The notes beneath the pieces were generated by a model that saw only the letters and a list, made by a program, of their open reading frames with translations, made no database searches and was not told the origin of the DNA. A stretch of 38,320 bases of DNA from Streptomyces sudanensis (lineage in GTDB: Bacteria; Actinomycetota; Actinomycetes; Streptomycetales; Streptomycetaceae): NCBI RefSeq assembly GCF_023614315.1, contig NZ_CP095474.1:4802607-4840926 (forward strand). The letters are read 5' to 3'. Below, piece after piece: positions 1-8,291 of the stretch (its first letter is position 1; each line of letters opens with the position of its first letter). The position numbers and the translations under genes were made by a program.

Positions 1-50
1 AGGCGGACGGAGCGGGCGTCGGGCCGGCCGGCCCGCGGGGCGGCTGACAC

Positions 51-188
51 CGGCGGGAGACCGGTGAGGGCCCCGGCGGGAGACCGGTGAGGGCCCCGGG
101 GGAAGACCGGTGAGGGCCCCGGGGGAAGACCGGTGACGGACCCGGCGGAAGACCGGTGACGGACCCGGCGGAAGACCGGTGACGGACC
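51..188. repeat. Six-copy 23-bp tandem repeat
   Basis: Six head-to-tail 23-bp units occupy 51-73, 74-96, 97-119, 120-142, 143-165 and 166-188. All share the core AGACCGGTGA. The first three units end GGGCCC and the last three GGACC, so the array has two sub-families, as expected from stepwise duplication. It lies upstream of the mltG-like gene. No spacer/repeat alternation is present, so this is not CRISPR. Its role is unknown; it could be a decayed terminator or protein-binding array, or simple replication slippage. Bases 189-287 contain no other recognisable feature except a candidate -10 (TACCGT, 276-281). Confidence 0.9.
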
Positions 189-287
189 CCGCCCCGGTGG
201 CCGCTCCGCCCCTCCACCGACCCGGTCACGCCCCTCCGTCTGTCCGATATGCGAAATTTGGGGGAGTGTGCGGGTTACCGTGCCTGC

Positions 288-1178
288 ATGAGGTACCAGG
301 CTCCGAAGGCGCCCCACCGCAGACGCGGCAGACATGGCAGACACCGCGGACACGGCGGGCTGCGGCTGACCCGCCGCGGCCGGATCGTCCTGATCACCGG
401 CGTGCTCGCCCTCGTCGCGGCGGGCGTCCTGGTGCCGCTGCTCCTCCTCCGGGAACCCCCCGCCCCGCCGCCCCCGCCACGGGCGACCCGGACGCTCCTC
501 GTCCCGGAGGGCTGGCGCGCCGCCCAGGTCTACGAGGCGGTGGACAAGGCGTTGCGCCTGCCGCCCGGCACCACCCGCATGGAGGCGGCCGGCGCCGGCC
601 TCGACCTGCCGGCCGCCGCGCGGGGCAACCCCGAGGGCTTCCTCTTCCCGGCGACGTACCCGGTCGACGACACGACCACGCCGCGGAGCCTGCTGAGGTA
701 CATGGTCACCACGGCCAGGGAGCGGTTCGGCAAGCCGGAGGTCGCCCAGGGGGCCCAGCGCACCGGCGCCGGCCTCTACGAGACGGTCGTCATCGCCAGC
801 ATCGTGCAGGCCGAGGCGGACACGGAGGGCGACATGGGGAAGGTCGCCCGCGTCATCCGCAACCGGCTCGCCCGCGGCATGCCCCTCCAGATGGACTCGA
901 CGCTCAACTACGCCCTCGACCGCTCCACCCTCGACACCTCGCACGCCGACACCCGCGTCAAGAGCCCGTACAACACCTACACCACCGCCGGGCTGCCGCC
1001 GACGCCGATCGGCAACCCCGGCGAGCAGGCCGTGCGCGCCGCGGTCGGCCCGCCGCCCGGCGACTGGCTGTACTTCGCCACCGTCAAGCCCGGCGACACC
1101 CGCTTCACCGCCGACTACGACGAGCACCTGGCCAACGTCGCGGAGTTCAACCAGCACCGCCGCACCGCCGCCCCCTGA
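288..1178 (+). CDS. mltG: MltG/YceG-like endolytic murein transglycosylase
   Basis: A 296-residue membrane-anchored protein predicted to cleave nascent peptidoglycan strands outside the cytoplasmic membrane and so end glycan polymerisation. It has a basic Arg/His-rich N-terminus (about residues 9-35), one transmembrane segment (about 38-58), a small LysM-like region, then the YceG domain. The catalytic-loop equivalent reads SIVQAEADTEG and keeps the family glutamate. It is followed by RNRLARGMPLQMDSTLNYAL and the C-terminal YNTYTTAGLPPTPIGNPG block typical of MltG. An ATG at 249 is also in frame, but neither start has a Shine-Dalgarno. The start at 288 sits 6 nt after a TACCGT -10-like hexamer, so a leaderless message is plausible. 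It is shorter than many streptomycete MltG proteins and may be a second copy. Confidence 0.85.
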   Translation: MRYQAPKAPHRRRGRHGRHRGHGGLRLTRRGRIVLITGVLALVAAGVLVPLLLLREPPAPPPPPRATRTLLVPEGWRAAQVYEAVDKALRLPPGTTRMEAAGAGLDLPAAARGNPEGFLFPATYPVDDTTTPRSLLRYMVTTARERFGKPEVAQGAQRTGAGLYETVVIASIVQAEADTEGDMGKVARVIRNRLARGMPLQMDSTLNYALDRSTLDTSHADTRVKSPYNTYTTAGLPPTPIGNPGEQAVRAAVGPPPGDWLYFATVKPGDTRFTADYDEHLANVAEFNQHRRTAAP

Positions 1179-1220
1179 CACGCCGTCGCGCCACCGCCAC
1201 CCCCCGACAGGCCGCGGCGC

Positions 1221-2321
1221 TCAGGCCGCCGCCGGACCGCGCTCCAGCAGCCGCCGCACGTCCCGGACGGCGGCCCGCCCGGCCCGGTTCGCCCCGACGG
1301 TCGACGCGGACGGACCGTAGCCGACGAGGTGGACCCGCTCGTCGCGCACGGCCCGGGTGCCGTCCATCCGCACCCCGCCGCCCGGCTCGCGCAGCCGCAG
1401 CGGCGCCAGGTGGCCGATCGCCGCCCGGAAGCCGGTCGCCCAGAGGATCACGTCCGCCTCCACGGACCACCCCTGCCCGCCCGCCGCGTCCGCGTCCCAG
1501 GCCACGCCGGTCGGGGTGATCCGGTCGAACATCGGCAGCCGGTCCAGGACGCCGCGCGCCCGCGCCTCCCGGACCGCGTCGTTCAGCGGCAGTCCCGTCA
1601 CGCTCACCACGCTGCGCGGCGGCAGGCCCCGGCGCACCCGCTCCTCCACCAGGGCGACCGCCGCCCGCCCCTCGGCCTCGCCGAAGCCCTCCTCGCGGTA
1701 CTCGGGCTCGCGCCGCGTCACCCACGTCGTCTCCGCCGCCACCCCGGCGACCTCCATCAGGTGCTGCGTGCCGGAGGCCCCGCCGCCGACCACGACCACC
1801 CGCAGCCCGGCGAACGGCCCGGGCCCCGGGTAGTCCGCCGTGTGCAGCTGCCGCCCCCGGAACGTCCCCTGCCCCGGGTAGCGCGGCCAGAACGGCCGGT
1901 CCCAGGTGCCCGTCGCGTTGATCAGCGCCCGCGCCGCGTACACCCCCTCGGACGTCTCCACGCGCAACCGCCCGCGCTCCCCGTCCCGCACCGCCGCCAC
2001 GTCGACGGGCCGGTGCACCCGCAGGCCGAACGCCTCCTCGTAGCGGGCGAAGTACTCCCCGATCACCTCGGACGAGGGGCGGCCCGCGTCCGCCCCGGTC
2101 AGCTCCATGCCGGGCAGCGCGTGCATCCCGTGCACCCTGCCGTACGTCAGCGACGGCCACCGGAACCGCCAAGCGCCGCCCGGGCCCGGGGCGCGGTCCA
2201 GCACGACGAAGTCCCGGTCGGGCGCGTACCCGGCGCGCCGCAGGTGGTACGCGGCGGACAGCCCGGCCTGGCCGGCGCCCACGACGGCCACGTCCACGTC
2301 CCGTACCTCGAACCCGCTCAC
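1221..2321 (-). CDS. NAD(P)/FAD-dependent monooxygenase-like oxidoreductase (CzcO type)
   Basis: A two-dinucleotide-fold flavoprotein of about 366 residues. The FAD-binding Rossmann motif GAGQAG lies at the N-terminus (VDVAVVGAGQAGLSAAYHL), the second nucleotide motif GGGASG is mid-protein, and the ILWATGF signature is near the C-terminus. This matches flavin monooxygenases and CzcO-like oxidoreductases; the substrate cannot be predicted. The GTG at 2321 was chosen because it gives the short N-terminal lead usual in this family, although a GGAGG lies almost against it. An in-frame GTG about 24 nt further in, with GAGG 8 nt upstream, is an alternative. Longer upstream reading would run into the divergent gene. 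It diverges from the YjbQ-family gene at 2385 and shares a 63-bp intergenic region with it. Confidence 0.85.
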   Translation of the reverse strand: MSGFEVRDVDVAVVGAGQAGLSAAYHLRRAGYAPDRDFVVLDRAPGPGGAWRFRWPSLTYGRVHGMHALPGMELTGADAGRPSSEVIGEYFARYEEAFGLRVHRPVDVAAVRDGERGRLRVETSEGVYAARALINATGTWDRPFWPRYPGQGTFRGRQLHTADYPGPGPFAGLRVVVVGGGASGTQHLMEVAGVAAETTWVTRREPEYREEGFGEAEGRAAVALVEERVRRGLPPRSVVSVTGLPLNDAVREARARGVLDRLPMFDRITPTGVAWDADAAGGQGWSVEADVILWATGFRAAIGHLAPLRLREPGGGVRMDGTRAVRDERVHLVGYGPSASTVGANRAGRAAVRDVRRLLERGPAAA

Positions 2322-2384
2322 ACCTCCACCAACTCCCCGGACGCGGGGGATCTTCCCGGCCCGCCGGGCGGGCACCATGGAGCC

Positions 2385-2807
2385 ATGAGCGACGCATTCA
2401 CCACCCGCATCCTGAACATCACCACCGGACGCCGCGAGACGGTCCACGACCTGACCGAGGCGTGCGCCGCCTTCCTCGGCGAGGTGGCGGCCGGCCGCGA
2501 CGGCCTGCTGAACGTCTTCACCCCGCACGCCACGGCAGGCGTCGCCCTCATCGAGACGGGCTCCGGCAGCGACGACGACCTGCTGGCCGCCCTGCACACC
2601 CTCCTGCCCGCCGACGAGCGCTGGCAGCACCGCCACGGCAGCCCCGGCCACGGCCGCGACCACGTCCTGCCGGCCCTGGTCCCGCCCCACGCGACCCTCC
2701 CGGTCGTCTCCGGGCGCCTGGCGCTGGGCACCTGGCAGTCGGTGTGCCTGGTCGACACCAACAAGGACAACCCCGACCGCCAGGTGCGGCTGAGCTTCCT
2801 GGGCTGA
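2385..2807 (+). CDS. YjbQ/UPF0047 family protein
   Basis: A compact 140-residue protein of the YjbQ (UPF0047) family, which databases name secondary thiamine-phosphate synthase because members show weak thiamine-phosphate synthase activity; the true physiological role is unsettled. Family landmarks are visible in order: LLNVFTPHATAGVALIE, the acidic GSDDDLL stretch, HRHGSPGHGRDHVLPALVPP, then LALGTWQSVCLVDTNKD and a short terminal strand. The conserved histidines and Glu are those proposed to bind a ligand or metal. It diverges from the flavin oxidoreductase and is followed by a strong hairpin separating it from the convergent three-domain gene. Confidence 0.9.
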   Translation: MSDAFTTRILNITTGRRETVHDLTEACAAFLGEVAAGRDGLLNVFTPHATAGVALIETGSGSDDDLLAALHTLLPADERWQHRHGSPGHGRDHVLPALVPPHATLPVVSGRLALGTWQSVCLVDTNKDNPDRQVRLSFLG

Positions 2808-2830
2808 CGGGGCCGGTACCGGCGGAGGCC

Positions 2831-2863
2831 CCGGACGGGACGGACACCGGTCCTCCCGTCCGG
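2831..2863. terminator. Bidirectional hairpin between convergent genes
   Basis: A perfect 10-bp inverted repeat (CCGGACGGGA at 2831-2840 and TCCCGTCCGG at 2854-2863) with a 13-nt loop. It lies between the YjbQ-family stop (2807) and the stop of the leftward gene (2883). There is no T-tract, which is usual for streptomycete terminators. Confidence 0.65.
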
Positions 2864-2882
2864 AGCCCCCGGCTCCCGCCCC

Positions 2883-5510
2883 TCAGCCCCGGGCCGCCGG
2901 GTACCGCCTCCCGAGCGCCGGGTACCGCCTCCCGAGGCGGGTCGCGGCGCGGCGCCCGGCGGCCCGGAGCGTCGGCAGGCGCCGGGCGAGCCGGCCGGTC
3001 GCCGCGGCGTACCCGATGCCGAAGAGCAGGGACGCGACGAGCGCCAGGTGCTTCGAGACGCCGTCGAGGACCGGGTAGACCTGCCAGTGCGTCAGGTAGA
3101 TGGCGAGCGAACTGCTCGCGAGTAGGCCGGCCGCCCGGTTGAGGCGGCGGGTGCTCGGCAGGGTCGGGAACCACGCCAGGAGGCAGAAGCCCACCATGAC
3201 GAACGCCTCCCGGCGCGGCTCGCCGGGGAAGAACCCGGGGACGGCGGCGAGGGCCGCGACGGTCACCAGGAGCCGCTGGGGCACCGTGCGGGACCGGGCC
3301 GCGGCCCAGCCGAGGGCGAAGAGCCAGAAGACGGTGACCGCGTCGGTCATCTGGGCGCGGGCCGGCAGGCCCACCAGTTCGTAGCGGGCGAGCAGGCCGA
3401 GGCCGGCCAGGGCGGCCGGCAGCCCGTACGGCAGGCGGCGCTCCAGGCGGTGGACCGCGGGGACGGCGAGCAGCGCCGTCACGACCAGCAGGATGTAGAC
3501 GAGGGCCTCGACGAACCACAGGTGGATCCCGGGGCCCATCGCCTCCGGCCAGAGCGCGTTGTGCAGGAGCAGGACGTTGGACAGGTCGTAGTCGTCGGTG
3601 ACGAGGAGCGCGGCGGCGGTCCAGGCCATGGTGGGGACGGCGATCCGCGCGACGCTGCGCAGGGAGCGGCGCGCCCGTTCGCGGCGTCCGGGCGAGGACA
3701 GGAGGAACCGGGCGAAGTTGAACCCGGCGACGGCGAGCAGGAGGTGGGCCCCGCCGCGCAGCTCGAAGAGGCGGATGTGCGAGCCGACGACGCACACGAT
3801 GGCCACCGCGCGCAGGGCGACGCTGGTCTCGACGCTCCGCCGCCGCGCCCGGCCGCCCGGTCCGGACGCCGGGGCGTGCCCCGCCAGTTCGCGGATGGTG
3901 GCGGTGTGCCACTGGGGCGGCACCCGGCCGAGGCGCTGTTCGAGGTGGAGCGAGGTCTCCACGTACGACAGGGAGTCGCCGCCGAGGGAGACGAAGGAGT
4001 CGTCGGGCGTCGCGTCCGGGCGGTCCAGGAGCCGCGCGTACAGCGCGCACAGGGATTCCGGGGTCACGCCCTCCTCCGCCGGGGGCGCCTTTGCCGCGGT
4101 CTCCCCGGCCGGGCCGTCGAGGGCGCGCACGGCCCGGTAGTCGGGCTTCCCCGTGGGCAGCCGGGGCAGTTCGCGCACCAGGTGGACGTGGACGGCGCGG
4201 GCGGGCAGGCCGCACTCCTCCGCCACGATCCCGCGGACCCGCCGCTCGTCCCACCCGGGCGCGCGGACGACGGCGAGGACGATCCGCTCGTCGTCCCCCG
4301 TGCACAGGGCGGCCTGCCCGTGCCGTTCCAGCATCGCCTCGATCCGCTGCGGGTCGACGCGCAGGCCGAGGATCTTCAGGAAGCGGCTGCGGCGCCCGAC
4401 GATCTCGTACAGGCCGGCCTCGGTGCGGCGGGCGAGGTCGCCGGTGCGCAGGGCGTCGACCGTGCGGCCGAGGGCGAGGTCGCCGGGGGTGCTGGCGTAG
4501 CCGAGCATGACGTTCGGGCCGGTGTAGACGAGTTCGCCCACGCCGTCGGGCGCGTCCTCGACCGGCTCCAGGCGGAACGAGCCGCCGGGGACCGGGACGC
4601 CGATCGCGCCGGGGTGCTCGGCGGCCAGGGCGGGCGGCAGGTACGCCATGCGGGCGGTCGCCTCCGTCTGCCCGTACATGACGAACAGGTCCCAGCCGCG
4701 CCGCCGCCCCAGCGCGGCGTACCGGGCGACCCGCTCGGGCGCCAGCCGCCCGCCCGCCTGGGTGACGTACCGCAGGTGGGGCAGGTCCATGTCGGCGAAG
4801 CCGACCCGGTCGAGCAGGTCGAAGGTGTACGGGACGCCGGCCAGGGCGGTGCCGCGGGCGGACCGGAAGAGGTCCCAGAAGCAGGCGTCGGCCACCGAGA
4901 GGCCGGTCAGGACGAGCCCGGCGCCGCGCAGCAGGTGGCTGTGGATCACCGACAGCCCGTAGCAGTAGTGCATCGGCAGGGTGGTCGCGGCCCGGTCGGT
5001 GCCGCGGATGCCGAGGTACGCGGCGATCGACTCGGCGTTCGCCTGGAGGTTCTCGTACGACAGCCGCACCAGCTTCGGGGAGCCGGTGGAGCCGGAGGTG
5101 CTGAGCAGCAGCGCCAGGTCGGGGTGGAGGGCGTGCGCGGAGACGGCCCGGCGCTCCTCGATCCGCCACTCGCCGCCCGCCTCCGGGCGGACCACCACGT
5201 CGGGGTCGTACGCGGCGGTGAGGGCGGCGACCGCCTCGGGGTGGTCGCCGGGCACCAGCAGCACCGGGTGGCCGGCCGCCAGCGCGGCCAGGTACGCCAC
5301 GAGCGCCCCGGTCTCGTTGGCGCCGGGCAGCAGGACCAGCCGCCGCTCCGGGCCGAGCCGCCGCGCCGCCTCCTCGACCCGGGCCGCCAGGTCGCGGTAC
5401 GAGACCTCGCCGCCGGCCGTCACCAGGGCGGTGCGGTCGCCGTGGCGTGCGAGGTCGCGGGCGAGGGGCAGGGCGTGGCCGTCGACGGGCGGGGCGGGGA
5501 GGAGCGTCAC
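2883..5510 (-). CDS. Three-domain adenylation / carrier / acyltransferase-3 protein
   Basis: An 875-residue fusion. Residues about 10-465 are an acyl/aminoacyl-adenylating domain, with the P-loop LLSTSGSTGSPK, MYGQTEAT, the TGDL hinge region and PTGKPDYR with the terminal lysine. Residues about 495-560 form a carrier domain with the phosphopantetheine site LGGDSLSY. The remainder is a multi-helix acyltransferase-3 membrane domain with an early histidine (VVGSHIRLF) and a late ITHW-like YLTHW. It should activate a carboxylic acid, tether it, and pass it to an acceptor at the membrane; neither substrate is known. An iron box at 5520-5538 overlaps its promoter, and the divergent operon is a ferric ABC transporter, so an iron-starvation role (for example acylating a siderophore or envelope component) is inferred. 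The GTG at 5510 lies 7 nt after a TACGAT -10 candidate and is probably leaderless. A TTG at 5591 would place the iron box inside the ORF. Confidence 0.85.
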   Translation of the reverse strand: MTLLPAPPVDGHALPLARDLARHGDRTALVTAGGEVSYRDLAARVEEAARRLGPERRLVLLPGANETGALVAYLAALAAGHPVLLVPGDHPEAVAALTAAYDPDVVVRPEAGGEWRIEERRAVSAHALHPDLALLLSTSGSTGSPKLVRLSYENLQANAESIAAYLGIRGTDRAATTLPMHYCYGLSVIHSHLLRGAGLVLTGLSVADACFWDLFRSARGTALAGVPYTFDLLDRVGFADMDLPHLRYVTQAGGRLAPERVARYAALGRRRGWDLFVMYGQTEATARMAYLPPALAAEHPGAIGVPVPGGSFRLEPVEDAPDGVGELVYTGPNVMLGYASTPGDLALGRTVDALRTGDLARRTEAGLYEIVGRRSRFLKILGLRVDPQRIEAMLERHGQAALCTGDDERIVLAVVRAPGWDERRVRGIVAEECGLPARAVHVHLVRELPRLPTGKPDYRAVRALDGPAGETAAKAPPAEEGVTPESLCALYARLLDRPDATPDDSFVSLGGDSLSYVETSLHLEQRLGRVPPQWHTATIRELAGHAPASGPGGRARRRSVETSVALRAVAIVCVVGSHIRLFELRGGAHLLLAVAGFNFARFLLSSPGRRERARRSLRSVARIAVPTMAWTAAALLVTDDYDLSNVLLLHNALWPEAMGPGIHLWFVEALVYILLVVTALLAVPAVHRLERRLPYGLPAALAGLGLLARYELVGLPARAQMTDAVTVFWLFALGWAAARSRTVPQRLLVTVAALAAVPGFFPGEPRREAFVMVGFCLLAWFPTLPSTRRLNRAAGLLASSSLAIYLTHWQVYPVLDGVSKHLALVASLLFGIGYAAATGRLARRLPTLRAAGRRAATRLGRRYPALGRRYPAARG

Positions 5511-5519
5511 GGACGCATC

Positions 5520-5538
5520 GTAGGTAAGGCTTCCCTTA
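5520..5538. promoter_or_regulatory. Iron box (IdeR/DmdR-type) for the leftward gene
   Basis: GTAGGTAAGGCTTCCCTTA matches the TTAGGTWAGSCTWACCTAA consensus apart from the first base and two right-arm positions. It overlaps the presumed -10 (TACGAT on the minus strand, plus positions 5518-5523) of the adenylation/acyltransferase gene, so a ferrous-iron-bound repressor would block RNA polymerase. Confidence 0.75.
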
Positions 5539-5598
5539 TCGAGAAGAGGGAGGTGGTTCCGGACGCCTCCGCGCGACCGGGCCGCTATCAAACCCGGC

Positions 5599-5627
5599 TT
5601 GACTATTAGGTAAGCTTTACCTTATCA
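5599..5627 (+). promoter_or_regulatory. Promoter with embedded iron box for the ferric ABC operon
   Basis: A -35 TTGACT (5599-5604) and a -10 TTATCA (5622-5627) are separated by 17 bp. The near-perfect iron box TTAGGTAAGCTTTACCTTA (5606-5624) fills the spacer. This is the classic geometry for repression by an IdeR/DmdR-type regulator when iron is plentiful. The first gene starts at 5681. Confidence 0.88.
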
Positions 5628-5680
5628 ATGCCGTATTCACCGGTTCTCCCCACTGATGACGGCAGGAAGGCACCACCCGT

Positions 5681-6700
5681 ATGCGCCGCCCCTTGGCCCG
5701 CACGTTGACCGCGATAGCCGCGGCCGTCCTGCTCACCCCGGCGCTCGCCGCCTGCGGCAGTGACGAACCGGCCGACCTCGTCATCTACTCCGGCCGCAAC
5801 GAGAACCTCGTGCAGCCGCTCATCGAGAAGCTGGAGAAGCACCTCGGCGCCGACGTCGAGGTCCGCTACGGCGACAGCGCCGAACTCTCCGCCCAGCTCC
5901 TCGAAGAGGGCGACAGGACCGAGGCCGGCCTCTTCCTCTCCCAGGACGCCGGCGCCCTCGGCGCGCTCTCCAAGGAGCAGCGCCTCGCCCCGCTCCCCGA
6001 GGCCACCCTCGGCAAGGTCGCCCCCGCCCACCGCGGTTCCGCCGGCGACTGGGTCGGCGTCAGCGGCCGGGTCCGCGTCCTCGCCTACCACCCCGGCCAG
6101 GTCCCCACCCCGCCGAACAGCGTCCACGACCTCGTGAAGCCGGAGTGGAAGGGCAAGATCGGCTTCGCGCCGACCAACGCCTCCTTCCAGGCGTTCGTCA
6201 CCGGCATGCGCGTCCTGGAGGGCGACGAGGCCACTCGCACCTGGCTCCGGGGCCTCAAGGCCAACGCGCCCAAGGCGTACGAGAAGAACACCGAGGTCCT
6301 GGAGGCCGTCGACAAGGGCGAGGTCGCCGTCGGACTGCTCAACCACTACTACTGGTACGAGCGGGTCGCCGAGAAGGGCGCCGACAAGGTCGCGGCCAAG
6401 GTCCACTACCTGCCCGGCGGCGACCCGGGCGGCCTCGTCAACGTCGCCGGCGCGGCCGTCCTCAAGGGCGCCGGCGCCAAGCAGGCCGCGCACGCCCGCA
6501 AGGCCGTCGACTTCCTCCTGTCGGCCGAGTCCCAGCGGTACTTCGCCGAGGAGACCAAGGAGTACCCGCTGGCCGCCGGCGTGAAGACGGCCGAGGGCGT
6601 CCCGTCGATGGAGTCCCTCCAGCCGCCGAAGATCGACCTCGGCAGGCTCGACTCCCTCAAGCAGACCCTCGCCATGCTCCAGGACGTCGGGCTCGTCTGA
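5681..6700 (+). CDS. Ferric iron ABC transporter substrate-binding lipoprotein (FbpA-like)
   Basis: A 339-residue extracellular solute-binding protein. The lipoprotein signal is clear: MRRPLARTLT, a hydrophobic core, then LAACGSDEP with the lipid-accepting cysteine at about residue 24. The mature protein opens with LVIYSGRNENLVQPLIEKLE, characteristic of periplasmic-type ferric-binding proteins. It carries the tandem-tyrosine region (LLNHYYWYE) that coordinates ferric iron in FbpA relatives. Its length is normal for the family. It is the first gene of a three-gene operon, one base ahead of the permease gene, and is driven by the promoter with an embedded iron box. Free ferric iron is the probable ligand; a ferric chelate cannot be excluded. 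Confidence 0.93.
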   Translation: MRRPLARTLTAIAAAVLLTPALAACGSDEPADLVIYSGRNENLVQPLIEKLEKHLGADVEVRYGDSAELSAQLLEEGDRTEAGLFLSQDAGALGALSKEQRLAPLPEATLGKVAPAHRGSAGDWVGVSGRVRVLAYHPGQVPTPPNSVHDLVKPEWKGKIGFAPTNASFQAFVTGMRVLEGDEATRTWLRGLKANAPKAYEKNTEVLEAVDKGEVAVGLLNHYYWYERVAEKGADKVAAKVHYLPGGDPGGLVNVAGAAVLKGAGAKQAAHARKAVDFLLSAESQRYFAEETKEYPLAAGVKTAEGVPSMESLQPPKIDLGRLDSLKQTLAMLQDVGLV

Positions 6701-6701
6701 C

Positions 6702-8291
6702 ATGGCCTCACCGGACGCCCCCGTCCGGCCGCGTGACGCCTCCCGCCCGGCGGGTGCCCCGGCACCCGCCGGGCGGCGGCGCGCCACCGGCCGGCCCGCC
6801 TGGATCCTGGTCGTGCCCGCCACGGCCGCCGCCCTGCTCGCCGTCCTCCCCCTGGGCTACCTCGCCGTCCGCGCCCTCGAACGCGGCCCCGCCCACGCCT
6901 GGGACGTCGTCGCGGACGAGCGGACCGGCCAACTCCTCCTGCGCAGCCTCGGCCTGACCGCCGCGGTCGTCGCCGCCTGCCTGGCCATCGCCGTCCCCCT
7001 CGCCTGGCTCACGGCCCGCACCGCGCTGCCCGGCGCCCGCGCCTGGTCCGTCCTGGTCACCCTGCCGCTGGCCGTGCCGAGTTACGTCACCGCCTACGCT
7101 TGGCTGTCCGCCGTGCCGTCGCTGGCCGGCTTCACCGGATCGGCCCTCGCCCTCACCCTGGCCTGCTTCCCGTACGTCTACCTGCCCGTCGCCGCCGCGC
7201 TGCGCGGCACCGACCCCGGGCACGAGGAGGCGGCCCGCTCCCTCGGCCACGGCCCCTGCCGCACCTTCCTGCGCGTCACCCTGCCCCAGCTGCGGCCCGC
7301 CGCGGCGGGCGGCGCCCTCCTCGTCGCGCTGTACGTGCTCTCCGACTTCGGCGCCGTCTCCCTCATGCGGTACGACACCTTCACCCGGGGCATCTACACC
7401 TCCTACCGCGCCAGCTTCGACCGCACCCCGGCCGCCGCGCTCAGCGTCGTCCTGGTCGTCATGACCGTGCTGCTCGTCACCGCCGAGACCCGCACCCGGG
7501 GCCGCGCCGACTACGCCCGCACCGGCACCGGCACCGCCCGGCGGGCCGTCCCCCTCGCCCTCGGACGCCTCAAGCCCCTCGCCCTCGCCTGGTGCGGCGC
7601 GATCGTCGCCCTGGCCGTCGGCTTCCCGCTCGCCACGCTCGGCTACTGGCTCGCCGTCGGCACCTCCGCCACCTGGGACCCGGCCGCGCTGACCACCACC
7701 GCCCTCACCACCCTCGGCGTCGCCGCCGCGGGCGCCGCCGTGACCACCCTGCTCGCGCTGCCGCTCGGCGTCATCGCCGCCCGCCACCGCGGCCGCCTCG
7801 CCCACCTCCTCGAACAGGCCGCCTACGCGGGCCACGCCGTGCCGGGCATCACCGTCGCGCTCGCCCTGGTGTTCCTCGCCGTCCGCTACGCGCGCCCGCT
7901 CTATCAGGAGACACCCCTGCTGGTCTGCGCGTACGCGGTGCTCTTCCTGCCCGTCGCGGTCGCCGCCACCCGCGCCGCCGTCCTCCAGGCGCCGCCCGTC
8001 CTCGACGACGTCGCCCGCTCCCTGGGGCGCACCCCCCTCGGCGTGCTGCGGGAGGTCACCCTGCCGCTCGCCGCGCCCGGCGTCGCGGCCGGCGCCGCCC
8101 TCACCTTCGTCGTCTGCATGAAGGAACTCCCCGCCACACTGCTGCTGCGCCCCACCGGCATGGACACCCTGGCGACCCGGCTGTGGACCGAGACCGGCAC
8201 CGGGTCCTTCGCCGCCGCCGCCCCCTACGCCGCCGCGCTGATCCTGCTGGCCGCCGTCCCCTCGTACCTCCTCGGAAGGCACCGCACATGA
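6702..8291 (+). CDS. Ferric iron ABC transporter permease (FbpB-like, fused two-domain)
   Basis: A 529-residue integral membrane protein with two tandem binding-protein-dependent permease domains, about residues 25-265 and 290-525, for roughly twelve transmembrane helices. Each half has its EAA-type coupling loop contacting the ATPase: EEAARSLGHGPCRTFLRVTLPQ in the first half, DDVARSLGRTPLGVLREVTLPL in the second. This fused arrangement is typical of the FbpB/ThiP class. The ATG at 6702 follows the binding-protein stop by one base, and the gene ends in an ATGA overlap with the ATPase gene, so all three are translationally coupled. Confidence 0.92.
   Translation: MASPDAPVRPRDASRPAGAPAPAGRRRATGRPAWILVVPATAAALLAVLPLGYLAVRALERGPAHAWDVVADERTGQLLLRSLGLTAAVVAACLAIAVPLAWLTARTALPGARAWSVLVTLPLAVPSYVTAYAWLSAVPSLAGFTGSALALTLACFPYVYLPVAAALRGTDPGHEEAARSLGHGPCRTFLRVTLPQLRPAAAGGALLVALYVLSDFGAVSLMRYDTFTRGIYTSYRASFDRTPAAALSVVLVVMTVLLVTAETRTRGRADYARTGTGTARRAVPLALGRLKPLALAWCGAIVALAVGFPLATLGYWLAVGTSATWDPAALTTTALTTLGVAAAGAAVTTLLALPLGVIAARHRGRLAHLLEQAAYAGHAVPGITVALALVFLAVRYARPLYQETPLLVCAYAVLFLPVAVAATRAAVLQAPPVLDDVARSLGRTPLGVLREVTLPLAAPGVAAGAALTFVVCMKELPATLLLRPTGMDTLATRLWTETGTGSFAAAAPYAAALILLAAVPSYLLGRHRT

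Noticed and set aside
51-188. CRISPR array
   Set aside because: The units abut without spacers and no cas genes are present.
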